Shown: positions 12,701 through 29,500, numbered from the stretch's first letter. The stretch: DNA of 64,000 bases from Casuarina equisetifolia (GCA_028551475.1 CM052359.1:17609583-17673582); one strand, 5' to 3'. Numbers and translations: made by a program. The notes: generated by a model not told the origin, from the sequence alone.

Positions 12701-15546
12701 CAAGTTTGATGCTAAAAGTGACGAGGGTATTTTTTTAGGATACTCCACCCATAACCAAGCTTATAGAGTTTTCAATAAGAGAACTTTAGTAGTTGAATAA
12801 TTTGTCCATGTGGTATTTAATGAATCTAACAGCTCTTTGTCGAGAGAAAATGAGTTTGATGTTGCAGATCTAGTCTCTCCTCAAATCATGCCCTTAACAG
12901 CACCTGAACAAGGGCCATTTGAAGCGACATCTGAGGGTGCTCCTATTGAAAAGGAACCCTTATTCCCTAGGGTACGTGGGGAGGTAGATCCCACATAAAT
13001 TATTAGAGACAGCGCACAATCAGTAAGAACTAGATCCTCCATTCAAAATTTTTGTGAATTTGTTGCATTTGTTTCCCAAATTGAACCTAGGAGAATAGAT
13101 GAAGCATTTAATGACAGTAATTGGATTATGGCCATGGAAGAGGAATTAAATCAATTAAAAAGAAATGATGTTTAGACCCTTGTTAGTAGATCAACACATC
13201 AATCTGTCATTAGAACAAAATGGGTATTTAAGAACAAAATGGATGAACATAGGAATATAGTTAGAAATAAAGCTAGATTAGTAGCTCAGGGTTATAATCA
13301 AGAAGAAGGGATAGACTATGAAGAAACCTATGCACCCATAGCTACACTTGAATCTATAAGACTTTTACTTGCCATGCCTATTATAGAAACTTTAAATTGT
13401 TTCAAATGGATGTTAAAAATACCTTTTTAAATGGCTTCATAAAGGAGGAGGTATATGTTGAACAACCTCCCGGTTTCTATGATGAAAAATTTTCAGATCA
13501 TGTTTTCAAACCAAATAAAGCACTTTATGGCTTAAAACAAGCTCCATGGTATGATCGGTTGAGTGAAATTTTATTATTAAATGGTTTTAGAAAAGGACAT
13601 GTTGATACTACCTTGTTTATCAAACATAAGGAAAATAATATTTTACTTGTTCAAATATATGTGGATGATATTATTTTTGGCTCAACAAATGAAAACCTAG
13701 TTGAGCAATTTGCTTCTCTCATGCAAAATGAATTTGAAATGAGTATGCTTAGTGAACTTAATTATTTCTTAGGATTACAAATTAAACAAATAGATTCAGG
13801 TATTTTTATTAACCAAAATAAGTTTGTTTTTGATTTATTGCAAAAATTCAACCTTAGGGACAGCTAAGCCTATTTCCACCCCCATGAGTCCATTTATTAA
13901 ATTAGATGCTGACCCCAATGGGAAATCTTGTGATGCAAAAGTATATCGGAGCATGATTGGCTCTTTACTTTATCTCACAGCTTCACATCCTGACATACTC
14001 TTTAGTGTTTGCATGTGTGCCTAATACCAATCTGATCCTAAAGAGTCTTATTTAGCTGTTGTGAAAAGAATTTTTTCGATATCTCAAAGATACTCCTATG
14101 TTAGGCGTATGGTTTTCCAAAGAGTCAAACATTGTTTTACATGTATATAGTGATGTAGATTACACAGGATGTTGCACTGATAAAAAGAGTACTAGTGGCT
14201 CATGTCATTTCCTAGGCAACATGTTAGTCTTATGGGCATCTAAAAAGCAACAAAGTGTTGCTATCTCCAACACTGAGGCAGAATATATTGCTATTAGGAG
14301 CTGCTACCCCCAAATCCTCTAGATGCAATCTCAACTCGAAGATTATGGCATCCCCAGGCAAACTGCATCCATCAAGTGTGACAATACTAGTGCAATTAAC
14401 CTCATAAAAAACCTCATTCAGCATTCCAAAACCAAGTATATAGAGATAAGGCATCACTTCATTAGGGACCATGTCACACAAAAACACATTGTTATTGAAT
14501 ATGTCCATACCTCATAGCAATTAGCTGACATATTCACTAAGCCATTAGACACACATAGATTCTATACCTTACGTAGAGAGTTAGGCATGTGTATATACAA
14601 TGATGTACATTAGCCTCCACTGCATCACTACAAAAATATATATGATCACTGCCTATCCACATCTTCTTTAATGTTGTTGGATTGGTTTTTCATATCTTAT
14701 ATGGGATTTTTTTCTAAACATCCCCCGTTGTCTCTCTTTGTCCCCTTGTGGTTGCTATTGAAATGTTGCTGTCCATCATGCCATGGTATGATTTTTCCCT
14801 TTATTATTCATTGTTATCTGAGGAAGTAGGTGGATCTCTCTTTAGCAATCTTAGGTATTGCTTATCCTTTCCTATTTTTTTCTAGTTCATGTCCTAGGTA
14901 AGCCTTGTTTCCCTATTTTTTTTTTACACTTTTTTCCTATCTTGTTGATGATGAAAAAAGGGGAGAGATTAACTACTGATCTACATGTTATTAATGCTTC
15001 ATACCGAATACTTCTTGTCTCACTCTTTTGGGAATTATTTCCTTGTCGGATATCACCTTCAATGCCCTTCCTTTCATGCTTTATATATGTTATTTTGGAA
15101 ACTATTTCCTTATCGGATATCACCTTCAATGCCCTCTATGAAATGTTAGAAATTATTGCCATGCAGAATATTACATTAATGCTCTCACACCTTCCACATT
15201 TGACACTGTTCATATGGCATAGCATTTAATTCTTTTATTTGAATTTGAATCTAACATTGCCATAACAGTATTAATTGTTGTGCCTACTATTAGAAACCCA
15301 TATTTGGCAATCAATTTCTGATTGTAAGTACTTTATATGCTCATGACAAAATGATAGGGGGAGAACACGGAAATTAAAATCTATGCATGACATTAATGCT
15401 TATATCTCACTGTTAGGGGGAGCAAACAAAATTTGCATGCATACATATTATTATTAATTGTTCCTTGTCATTGACTATATCACATGGTTAGGGGGAGCAA
15501 ACATACAATAAAGATTCTATTTTCATCATCATAAAAAAAGGGGAGA

Positions 15547-16645
15547 TGGATAGATATAATGTTTTTAATGATTGGTATTGAGGAAAGCAAAACAATCAAG
15601 CCATAAATTAATTATGTTTATATTAGATACATCCTTATTTTACCACTGTTTTTGGGCAAGATTCTATATGGTCAAAAGACCACCTTATTTGAGAAGCCTA
15701 AGTCACTTGTGGCAGCCTGTATTGGAAGAACCCACGCAACACCAAGGTGTAGCCTGTATACAGCTGCTTGTTCTATATTGAAACCTGCAAAGTGCTTCAC
15801 GTGACCTAACTTGAAGACCTATAAGGAATAACGACGTCGTTCACCTACTAAGGAAAGAAAAGACCTAAATCAATCTCGACCTATGCCTCCATCTCTATGC
15901 TGCTCTCTCTCTTTCTCTCTCTCGAAGCCAAAAGAAGAAATCAACTGCAGATTTGCCGATATCTTCATCAGAGATTGAAACTTAAGCCAACGGGAAGAAA
16001 TCTACAGGATGGGTTGGTAGGTGATGGCTTCTATATAAGAAAGAGAACCCGTATGAAGAACATCATCTGAGCATAAACAAATCAAGAAAGGGGTGCTTCA
16101 AGTTCATTCGCTATCTCTTCCGAAAGGGTTCTGAATCTCTGCAAGCTCTGTATTGAAGCAAAATCACTATTCTGATTATATCATCTATATTTTGCTTTGA
16201 TCTCAAGGTTAGGGTTTTACCTAACTTTGGGACTTTTTCTGTTCAACACCATTATATGCTTAAATGTTGTATTGATCATCTTGTTAAAGTGTTGTACTAT
16301 TTGATTTACTTGATCTGAGCTATAATCCATGGATTGTTGTCCTATTGTAAACCTAAAGAGAAATTGCTTTCTTTTTAATAAGAAAAGGACCCTTTAATGC
16401 TTTACTAAAGGAGGTGGAGTAGGACTCAAATTAAGGAGTTTGATTCACTTAAAAATGGGATTTTGTGTGCATCTCTATTTGTGTGGTTATTACATGTTCT
16501 GTTATACCTTTATTTTTTTGATAATCTCATATTTGATTTGGATAGATTTAGAACTATATAAACTAGTATAAAATCGGTCTATATAAACAAAAATTAAAGA
16601 GACACCTAATTCAACCCTCCTTCTTAGGTGACTTAGGACCCAACA
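15547..16645 (+). repeat. 3' LTR of the nested SIRE-like element
   Basis: It follows directly on the purine tract at 15533-15546, begins TGGATAG and ends CAACA. The GATGA duplication follows, and the reading frame of the outer element's protease resumes just after it. Confidence 0.92.
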
Positions 16646-19600
16646 GATGATTGGGTGGCAGACTCAGGAGCCTCTTCACATATAGTTGACTCTACAGGTA
16701 GTTTATTGTAATTTACTAAATATCTAGGTATTGACACAATATTTGTTGGAAATGGAGAATGAATTCCTATCACACATATGGGAACTTCAAGTCTTAACCA
16801 AGGACAAATTAAATTAAATTCCGTTCTAGTAGAGCCTGTAATTAGACAAAATTTATTATCAGTGTCAAAACTCATTGATGATAATCCTTGCCTTGTGACA
16901 TTTGATAAAAATTCCTTTATTGTTAAGGATATGAACACTCAAGAGATGCTGCTAAAGGGATCTAGAAGAGGGGATCTCTATGTGCTGCCAAATGAAAAGA
17001 TACAAGCCTACCTTTCTTTCCATCAACAAACAATAGATGAAAACACATGGCATAGAAAATTAGGTCATTCTAATTTTCGTATTTTGAAGGAACTACAAAA
17101 ACAAAAACTAATATATTTGAAGGGAGAAATACCCAAATTATGTACTGTATGTTTGGAAACTAAAAGTTATACACTACCTTTTGGAAACTCTAATAATAGA
17201 TCATGTGTACCTTTTGAAAAGATACACAACGATCTATGGGGACCCGCTCCAGAAAGGTCATGTCAGAACTTTCTATATTATGTTATTTTTGTTGTTGAAT
17301 ATTCAAGGTTCACTTAGATGTATCCTCTCAAAAGAAAATCAGACTTTTTCCAAACCTTTGTTGATTATAAATCAATGATTGAATGACAGTTTGAGGCTAA
17401 GATCAAAGTTCTACAATCAGATAATGGAGGTGAGTATACAAGTAAAGACTTAGAAGATTATCTTTGGTTTCATGGAATTCTACACCAAATATTTTGTCCT
17501 TATACACCACAGTAAAATTATGTTGCCGAATCGCAACATAGACACATAATCGAACTCGAAAAGTCAATGATGAAAGAGGCTTCGGTTCCACAGAAATATT
17601 GGGTAGAAGCATTTTCTATAGCTATTTATCTCATTAATAGACTTCCAACTCCAGTGCTACATGGGAAATCACCCTTTGAGAAACTTTATCACCGATTCCC
17701 AGAATATGGCACACTTAGAGTACCTAGCAGCCAATGTTTCCCTTGCTTATGTTCTACCTTAACTGATAGGTTATCTTCCAAATCTCTTGCATGTGTCTTT
17801 GTAGGATACAATACACGATACAAGGGATATCGGTGCCTTCACATCCCATCTGATAAATTATTCATTTCAAGGCACATAATATTTAATGAAAATATGTAAC
17901 CCTTTGCAAGAAGTGATAAGGTACAAACCAACATTGATGAAGAAATGACGGACAATACAATACCAATGAACATGTTGCAGGAAATTCAACCTCCAATCCT
18001 CTTCGGACATCCCAAGGATCTTAATCAAGATACAACCATTCCTATCATACAAGGAAAGACATCCTTTGAAGGAGCAAGAAATAAGGAAGCATCAACACCT
18101 AGCTCTTGGTACAAAAGGACACTAGAAAATTAGGAAGCTCCTCATGAAGATAATGTACGAACCAAAGAAAATATAGCACCTTCATTAAATTCACAAGCCG
18201 TTCACGGGTCTTTAAATGAAGAACATCCAGAACAAGCAAACACCAACCTTTCACTTCCAGACTCATCCTCACCTTTGCCTGTTATAGCTTTAAGCCCGAC
18301 AGAGAGTCTAAAACATCTCTTCCTCCTTCTCTCCAAACTGACCTAGAATTTCATCTAATCGAAACTCTAACTAGACAACGTCCAATGACTACAAGAAGCC
18401 AAGTTAGTGTCCAACATCCTAACCCTCGATATGCCTTCCATATTCAAAGCACAGTTCCACCAACTCCAATAAATGTAGGTAATGCTTTTGCTCACCCAGG
18501 ATGAGGGCTATTATGGAACATGAAATGGATGCACTTCAACGAACTAGGACCTGGTCGCTTGTCCCAAGACTTCCTACCATGAATGTGATAGGCATCAAGT
18601 GGGTTTTTAAGACAAAACTCACTCCATAGGGAACACTTAACCGATTGAAAGCCAGATTGGTAGCAAAGGGCTACCATCAAGAAGCAAGAGTGGACTACTT
18701 AGAAACTTACAGTCCAGTAGTTAGGCTAACAACGATTAGGTTAGTCATTTCATTGGCCATTATCAGAGGATGGTATATTAGGTAGCTTGACATTGAGAAC
18801 ACTTTTTTGCATGGATTTCTTTCAGAACCAGTTTATATGCAGCAGCCTGATGGGTTTGTGAATAAAAAATATCCTGAGCATGTTTGTTATCTGCATAGAT
18901 CTTTATACAGACTCAAACAATCCCCTTGTGCCTGGTTTGAGCATCTTTCTAATTTCCTCATATCACGGTGCTTTCATTGCTGCATGTATGATCCTTCACT
19001 GTTCATCTATAAGAATGGTTTTGATAAGTTATAGGTCTTGATATATGTTGATGACATTATAGTTACTGGAAACTCACTAAGAATAATTAATGATTTTGTG
19101 CAAGAACTCGATGGAGATTTTCCAGTTAAAGACTTAGGATGTTTGGACTATATTCTTGGTCTGCAATTTAGTTACAATGAGGTAGGTGTTTTTATGAGTC
19201 AATATCAGTACACGTTAGATGTACTTCGACGTGCTGAAATGGTCTACAATTGGCCTATCTCAGCTCCCATGGCAGTGAAGGCAAAAACTATGTCAAATGG
19301 AAAGAATTTGCTTCCTTAGCCCACTATATTCCGTAGTATACTCGGATCCTTACATTACCTCTCTCAAACATGGCTTGACATCAGTCAAGTTATGCACAAA
19401 CTATACCAACAAATGAGTGCTCCACGAGTAAAGGACTTTTATCAACTTAAGTGCATTCTGTGCTATCTTTAAGGTATTGCAACACACGGTTTGCAATTTC
19501 ATTGACAGAGTCCTACTACTATCTATGAGTTCACATATGCTGACTATGGAGGTTGTCACCACACTAGAAAGTCAACAACAGGCTTCTTCATGTTCATGGG

Positions 19601-19998
19601 AGCTAATCTCATCTCATGGTCATTCCAAAAATAAGATTTTGTCTCTTGATCGTCTGTTGAAGTCGAATACAAAGCCCTAGCTGAAGGAACTGCAGAAGCT
19701 GTTTGGTTGTTAAGCTTACTCTGTGAACTGGGTGTAAGTCACTTCTCACCGGTTAACATGTTTTGTGACAATCTTCTTGCCTTGCAAATGACAGTAAATC
19801 CAGTCCAACACAACCGAACTAAGCATATAGAGATTGATATCCATTTCATAAGAGAAAAGGTGGTGTAAGGAACAATAGTCACCACCTTTGTTCTTCAAGC
19901 GAGTAGCTGGTCAACATTCTGACTAAACCGTAACCTAGAGACAGATTTGAAGAACTCAGAAACAAAATAGGTATAATCCCACCTATTTTGCGGGGGAG

Positions 19999-20577
19999 TG
20001 TTGGAATAGCTAAAGCAATGATAGAGCAAGCTGGAAGAAGTCAGAGAGAGGCTAAAGAAAAGGGCCATAGGGCCTTAACGATGCTGTTGAACTCTCTACC
20101 AAACCTAACTCCTTCTTTGCAGAAGTATGGACCAATTGGAATGTCATATGAGCCTGCCTATGCAACCCAATATGACTATAACTACCCACCTAAGGAAAGC
20201 ATACAACGTGGTATCCAGATAAGCAACCAATCAACATTCAAAGCCTATTTTCCAAGAGAATCTTTTATCCAAGTAATACCACGAGTAAGTGCACCACCGC
20301 CTCTTCATTCCAGGAACAAGATAGGGAAAGGAGGCACCGACCATAGAAGTATTCACATGAGGAAGTCAATGTTTCTTAGAACGAAGATAGTGATGATGAG
20401 GCCGACCAATCGGCCATGTTGAAAATATAATGTGAAAACTCTTTGATAGAGGGGTTAGCTGACTATATATATGTCAGTTGTATTTAGAGTTTGTGTGTAC
20501 TTGTATTTTCTCTAAATACTATTTAGCTAAATAACAAAGCCCTTCTCCTACGTGCCTTAGCCTTATTCTGTTTTTCA
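19999..20577 (+). repeat. 3' LTR of the outer Copia element
   Basis: It begins TGTTGGAATAG after the purine tract GCGGGGGAG and ends TTTTTCA. It is the same length (579 bp) as the 5' LTR at 7094-7672. Confidence 0.92.
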
Positions 20578-20758
20578 AGTAGTTTCTTATAAATTTTTAA
20601 AATCAAGTTTTAAAAAGAAGAAACATGCATATAAGAAATATATTAAGTCAAAATACTAACAATGCAGAATAATTATTAATTTTTACTACCCTTTTCTTAT
20701 CTTAAAACAAGTAATCTAGGTCTATGGTGATATTTTTTTCTTCACTTTGTGATTATAT

Positions 20759-21444
20759 TGTTGGGTTGGTCCAGCCTATATTCGGAGACTTATTATTGGG
20801 TCTAATTAGGGTAATGTGGCCCTAAGGTTTAAAAGAAAAAATATAGGGTTTTTTCTTTAAGAGAAGAGGTGAGTGGCCGTCAAAAAGAAAAGAAAGGGAG
20901 AAAAGAAAAGAGCAGAATTTTGAAGGAATTAGAAACCTTGCGCAGCAGTTGATCAAACATCTGATCAAGGTCGATCCGTGGTCCGATTGAGCTGATTTTT
21001 TGTCAGCAGGTTCGAGATTAGGTGTTCTTTATTATGAACGGTTGGATCGTCGTTTGGAGCTCTTGAAGTCAGTAGATTGTGGTCAAAAATTTGGATGATA
21101 TTTCTCTAACTTTTCTTGGTTAAGTTGTTGTTTACAACTTGTTCTTCACTATTTATTGATGATTTTATTATTGTTGAATCAGTAAATCTTTGTCCTGTTG
21201 CTATTGTTAAGGACTTGATTGAGTTGTATCCTAACGATTGATATAGTAGAGATTTGGATGGATTCCATGATCGGTCCCGTGGTTTTTTATCCTTTACATT
21301 GGAAGAGTTTTTCCACGTAGAAATTCTTTTGTGTTGATTATGATTTGCTTATTTTACTTGTGATTCAAATACATCGTTGGTGTTTTAGTATTTCCTCATA
21401 GGTTCAATCAAAGTAGGAAAATTTATACATTGTTTTTCCCATCA
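20759..21444 (+). mobile_element. Solo LTR (686 bp) with TATAT target duplications
   Basis: The segment begins TGTTGGGTTGG and ends TTTTTCCCATCA, so it has canonical TG...CA LTR ends. It is flanked by TATAT at 20754-20758 and TATAT at 21445-21449. It contains no coding motifs and no second copy lies in the window. The family is not identified; the general make-up resembles Copia LTRs. A solo LTR arises by recombination between the two LTRs of one insertion. It ends about 740 bases upstream of the RPB5 start codon. The orientation given is arbitrary. Confidence 0.75.
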
Positions 21445-21449
21445 TATAT

Positions 21450-22183
21450 CACTTCATTCTACTTTATTTTATTTTATTTTATTTTATTATTTTATGTTTC
21501 CCTTTTTCTTCTTCTTCTTTGAAGCTAAGTAAAGGAGGTAGGGGTGAGTGTTGAATCTAAAATTTTATTAGTCTTCAATAATCACGGTTCTAATTAAATT
21601 ACACACTCATTAACTCATTTTATTTACTAAACCAAAAAATAAGCAGAATTATCCATAAAATATACCAAACGGCAAAAAATAAGCTAATTTGTGCTTGGAG
21701 ACTTATAACACTAATGATCACATAGCACTTATTATCTAAATAATTGACATATGTTTATCTTTAATTACACTTAATCCATAACAGTGGTGCCTTTTTTGAC
21801 CCAACAAAGAATGACTGAAAATCGTTTTTTGCCCTATTCTGTTTCACTCCAAACAAGCCCTAGCCGCCGTAGCCCCACTTTCTTTATCCTAATCAGACTC
21901 CCCGCGCGAAGGAAGAGGTTCAAAGTTTCTTCTATACTTCGGGTATCTTTTTCCCTCTCTCTCTGTCTCACCCTTGGGGATCGTTTCTTTGTTCCCAGGT
22001 GGAGGAATTGTTCGTTAGCTATAGAAAACTTGATTCGTATGCGTGATACTTAGGTTCCTACATTGATTCTGAAATTGCTCACGAAGGCTGAATTGGTAGT
22101 TTAACTAGCGACGATACTGATAAGAGGATTTTGTTTAGGTTAGGTAAGTAACCAGCTCTCTTGGAATATTTTATCGGCGAAGC
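21450..22183 (+). promoter_or_regulatory. Promoter and 5' leader region of the RPB5 gene
   Basis: There is no gene in this stretch. A TTTTA repeat lies at about 21463-21494, next to the solo LTR. The region from about 21830 to 22183 is C/T-rich and reads like a 5' UTR. A GGTAAGTAACC context at about 22143 leaves room for a leader intron, but I cannot decide this from sequence. No TATA box was assigned. Confidence 0.4.
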
Positions 22184-25417
<3,234 letters not shown>

Positions 25418-26514
25418 GTACTTTTCCCATCATAGTGAGCTTAGGAAAGTGTTGAAACTGTACTTGAGTGTTGCAAGTGTTATTGTCAAAAATATCCAGA
25501 GAACCAAACACAACAGTTTTGTAATGAAGATTTAAACACGAAAGCAGTCATGGATGGACTTGCTTATGGATGTTCTTCAGTTGTGCTTCCAGTGGGGTAT
25601 TAGTTTGTAAAGTAGTTGTTAGTATTGTAAGCATGATAATGTAAGCTCCTCTGGGGCGCTTGTCATTCCGGTAGTTGATAATTTTTCTGGCATCCCATCA
25701 GAAGTGTTCTATATGTGTTTTCTGATCAAGATTCAGATAAACGCTAGCCCTATTTTCTAGCTAAAAATTGTTACTCGAATGGATAGTTAAAGTTGTTTAA
25801 CCTACACACAACTGATGTTAGATAAAATATTTATATGATTTGGAATGTCCTATTTTCACTGATGCATGGGATACCTGATATATGTATGACGTGCAATAAT
25901 GTGATTCTATGGCAAAAGACGATTGTACAAAAGTAATGGTTTATCTTGATTCCACAATTAACATGGGGTGGGTTCATCATGTGGCCCAAAAAGAAAGGCT
26001 GAAAACAGGGATGATTGATTGCATGAAGCTCCATTCGAAGCATGTACAAACACAGTCAAGAACTGGAGAAAGAAATGGAACTTCTTTATCTATTAGTGTG
26101 TCAAGACGCTAGGTAATGAAGCGTGGAAGAAGAAATAAAAAGGACATGCATTTTTATTTTATCTTTAACACACGCATTTAAATTCATATACCCAAAATGT
26201 TAAATTGGAACCTTTTGATATTAGATAACATCTAGTTTTAACCGAGCCAAATACTTATGGGGAAATTACAGAAAACAAGTTTCATAAACTAACTAGTCTT
26301 TTCTTTGTCTATGGCTGTAAAAGGACGTTCTGGTCTATTCCTCTCTTAGAAAAATTCATTAATTAGCATCCGTTTGAGAAGGAAAAATTAATTAATTAGG
26401 GCTTTTTTTCTTTTTGTTGGCCCAGAAAACGATTCAACACCACATTCCGCAATTCTCTCTCTTTGTGATTTTGTTCGTGCGTGTTTCGTTGGAGGATTCT
26501 TCTGCGGACGGGAG
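25418..26514. other. RPB5 3' end and METTL5 promoter interval
   Basis: This is about 1.1 kb between two same-strand genes. The first 300 bases are probably RPB5 3' UTR. Nothing coding is recognised; a 67-codon open frame at 25909-26112 resembles no family I know. Bases from about 26400 to 26514 should contain the METTL5 5' leader. Confidence 0.4.
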
Positions 26515-29500
26515 ATGAAGCTGAAGCAACTAGAAGGCCTTCTTGGTGATCTTCAACAGTTCTCCAATCCAAAGGTCTGTCTCTCTCTCTCTCTCTGTGA
26601 ATTACCAACTATTGTTTGGCATATTTAGCGGTTTCTTGATCACTACCTGATGACTCTCGGTGGATTTCGCCGCTTCAGGTGGAGCTGGAGCAATATCCAA
26701 CTGGACCCCACATTGCGTCTCGGATGCTTTACACTGTAACACTCTTTCTTTCCCTCTCTATCCTGTTTATTTTTTTTCTTCTTTCTTTAATGGTTCTCAT
26801 AGAAAAATGGCATTTAGCCTGTTAGCCTGTTATTCCTCTCTATTTCTCTTTCTTTTTGCTTCTAGACTTCCTTTCTATCATTCAGTTTGGTCGCTGGCTG
26901 GTCTGGGTCTTTGTCGATAACGATTATTTGTTTGTAAAATAAAGCTATTTGACATTCCATGGTAGAAGTTTCTAAATGATGAAATAAAAAAATAGTTGTT
27001 GCTCTAAGTATTGGTTTTTGATAATAGCTTGAATTTCTTTTTGCCTTTCTCAGTTCAGAAAGCCGTTTAAAGGCCGCTTCTTTGAGGTTGAAAGTTTGAT
27101 GGGGAATATAGTTATTGCATGGTTGGTTATTGTCGTGTAATGCCAAACGCTGCTCTTCCCAATGTCTGTTGTAGATCTTAACATTCTGATTTGTATTATA
27201 ATTTAATTTTGTATCGTTTATTTCTTTTATTTTGATTGGTACACGATGGAAGCATTTCAGGCAGAAAATTCATTTGGGGATGTCAGCAACAAGGTCGTGG
27301 CTGATCTAGGTTGTGGCTGTGGTACATTAGGTGCTGCGGCAGCTCTTTTGGGTGCGGAGTGAGTAGCTTCATTTCCCTTCTTTTTGTTTTCTGCTCTCTC
27401 ATGCTTATTTTGGTTGGTAAGCCTTTGCAGAGGTTTAATAATGAATACATTCACGAACGAAACCCTAGATATCAACTGTTCTGAGTTGGCTTTACTCTCT
27501 AATATCTTGGGCCTTGTGGTCTATCGAACCACCTCCTGCCTGTGCTCTTAATCCCCTTTACTTGAATCAATTCAAAATCATAGGAAACAATTTGACATCA
27601 CGGAAATTCAAGAAACTTCTTTTGATTTCCGGATGATAGTTTTCCAATTTGTATAAATTTGGACTGCTGTTAACTTTGTTTATTTTGAATAGACATGTTA
27701 TTGGCATCGACATTGATCCACAATCTCTGGAAATAGCATCACTAAATGCAGAGGATCTTGAGGTATGGTTGTTTTGTTGATTTTGATAGCCTTTTCCTTT
27801 CATAGTTGTGTTCTCTTGTTATGTTAATAGAATAGGAGATGCATGGCTGAAAGAGGTTCAGCTTGATTCTTTTGCCATGATTATTTATTTATTTTTCCTT
27901 TTCTTCCTTCCAAATGTCTATACTGTGGATGAGAATGATTCAAGTCATTTGTCTTCTCTCCGTATCTTTATATATGCCATCTTTGATTTATATTCAATGA
28001 TTAGATTGTTTTCTTTTTGTTTCTGCACCAATTGTGATTCAACTAATGCATTGTTGCTTTCTTAATCTCTTGAATCTGCAGCTGGACTTAAACTTTATTC
28101 AGTCTGACATCAAGAACTTAGGTTGGAGAGGTAACAACTTGCAAAACTAACCCCCTGTTCGCTCTGTCGATCTTGTTGAAGTAGAATCCCCTAATTGATT
28201 CTTTTGTCAGAAAATCAGGGCTAAATGAGATGGTTGACATTTATGATTTCCATAAAAGTCTAGGAATCCAAACATATTACTGTTACTTTGCAATATGCAA
28301 TATTTATAATATGGCCTTTTCTCTTTTTGATGCAAATTAAGTTAGCATTTACTAGTTTTATAGGTTTGAACAGAAAATGGTTTTTGATCACCGACTGCCT
28401 TCATGTTACAGTGCTGTAACTCCGATTGGGGTTTCTTTGTCTCCTGTGTGATATTCGTGAATTTCAAGAGGAAGGAACTTGTCTTGTCACTTTTGTTTTA
28501 ATCATCTACCTTGAGTAATATTGCTGAACTGGTTTGGGGCATAGCATACAAGTTTAACAGAGCAGTGTGGCCCATGCACCTTGCATTGATTTTTAATTTA
28601 AGAGTAAATTAAGGGATGAGATATATGAGGAACGGTTTTTATGCTAATCAGAAGCATAGATGGCTGGGACTTCAATTCCAATTACTTGGCTGATAATCTT
28701 GTATCAATAGGTTCTCAGAATTTGGGTGTTGTTTCTCATTTGATGTCCAGGACAGCTAGTTTTGGCATATTTCTCTCTATCCCTCCCTTTCTGTCTTCAT
28801 ATTTTTGTTTTTGCCTGAAAAGGAGGGGTTTCTGGGGAAACTGGGGTGTTGGTTTTGGTTTTGGAATGATGCGTTATGTTTAATTTAAAAGTTAACAAAG
28901 TAGTAATGAACACTAGTTTAATTTTTGGACCATCCGCAGTGTGGCTGTGGACAACTTCTGTGCATTTTCCTTGTAAGATATATGTGTAGAATTATAAGGT
29001 AGAAAATAGTTTGATGCTCACTTTTTGACTAATTTTCTTTATTTATTTCTTCTTTTATTTTCTTGATCACCTAATTAGGTCAAATCGTTGATACTGTTGT
29101 AATGAATCCTCCATTTGGAACCCGGAAAAAGGGCGCTGACATGGATTTCCTCTCTGTGGCTTTAAAGGTAAATAATGGGAATAATTTCTTACCATCGATG
29201 TTTTAGATGCATCTGAGGACATTACTATTTCTGAAAAAAAATACATTCCGTATATTGCTTCTTCTGGCAGATTGCTTCTCAAGCAGTTTATTCCCTGCAT
29301 AAGACCTCAACAAGAGATGTGAGTACTTTGACATTTTAACTCTGTCATAATACTTAACGGCACTTCCAAGATGACATAATTTGGTTGTGCTTTACTATGA
29401 GCCTCTATATCACACTAATTATTTGGTTTAAGGTAGTAACGTAACCAGCCACTTGTTTACTACTTTGTAATCATTTCCAGTAACAGATACTTGAGGGAGG

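Larger units (their letters stand above)
8692..16645 (+). mobile_element. Nested SIRE/Maximus-like Copia retrotransposon (fossil)
   Basis: This element of about 7.95 kb is inserted into the outer Copia element. The 5-bp target duplication GATGA lies at 8687-8691 and 16646-16650. LTRs are 8692-9774 and 15547-16645 (about 1.1 kb each, ending CAACA), and by hand count they differ at about 8% of positions. A primer site resembling the initiator tRNA-Met site is at 9777-9787. Parts are gag from about 9832 (opening with a SNYSHWKNMMK-type motif), a zinc knuckle near 10650, a second CHHC finger near 11380, protease near 11600, GAG-pre-integrase near 11980, integrase about 12140-12700, reverse transcriptase about 13080-13870, and RNase H about 14140-14560. 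About 1 kb of post-pol DNA holding repeated GGGGGAG tracts follows, then the purine tract at 15533-15546. Long LTRs, a long gag and a long post-pol region suggest the SIRE/Maximus lineage. It is broken at several places. Confidence 0.93.
7094..20577 (+). mobile_element. Ty1/Copia LTR retrotransposon (fossil), host of a nested element
   Basis: This is an LTR element on the + strand. LTRs at 7094-7672 and 19999-20577 are both 579 bp. A primer site TTGGTATCAGAGCC (initiator tRNA-Met type) follows the 5' LTR at 7675-7688, and a purine tract GCGGGGGAG ends at 19998. Parts in Copia order are gag from about 7740 with a CCHC zinc knuckle (CQICGKKGHTGLEC, about 8564-8605), protease WVADSGAS just after 16650, GAG-pre-integrase about 17040, integrase about 17200-17900, reverse transcriptase about 18490-19300, and RNase H about 19480-19870. 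A second Copia element (8692-16645) sits at the gag-protease boundary. Without it this one is about 5.5 kb, a normal Copia length. By hand count the LTRs differ at about a tenth of positions, suggesting an age of a few million years. It is broken in many places. No clear target duplication was found. The lineage may be Ale/Retrofit-like, which is uncertain. Confidence 0.92.
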
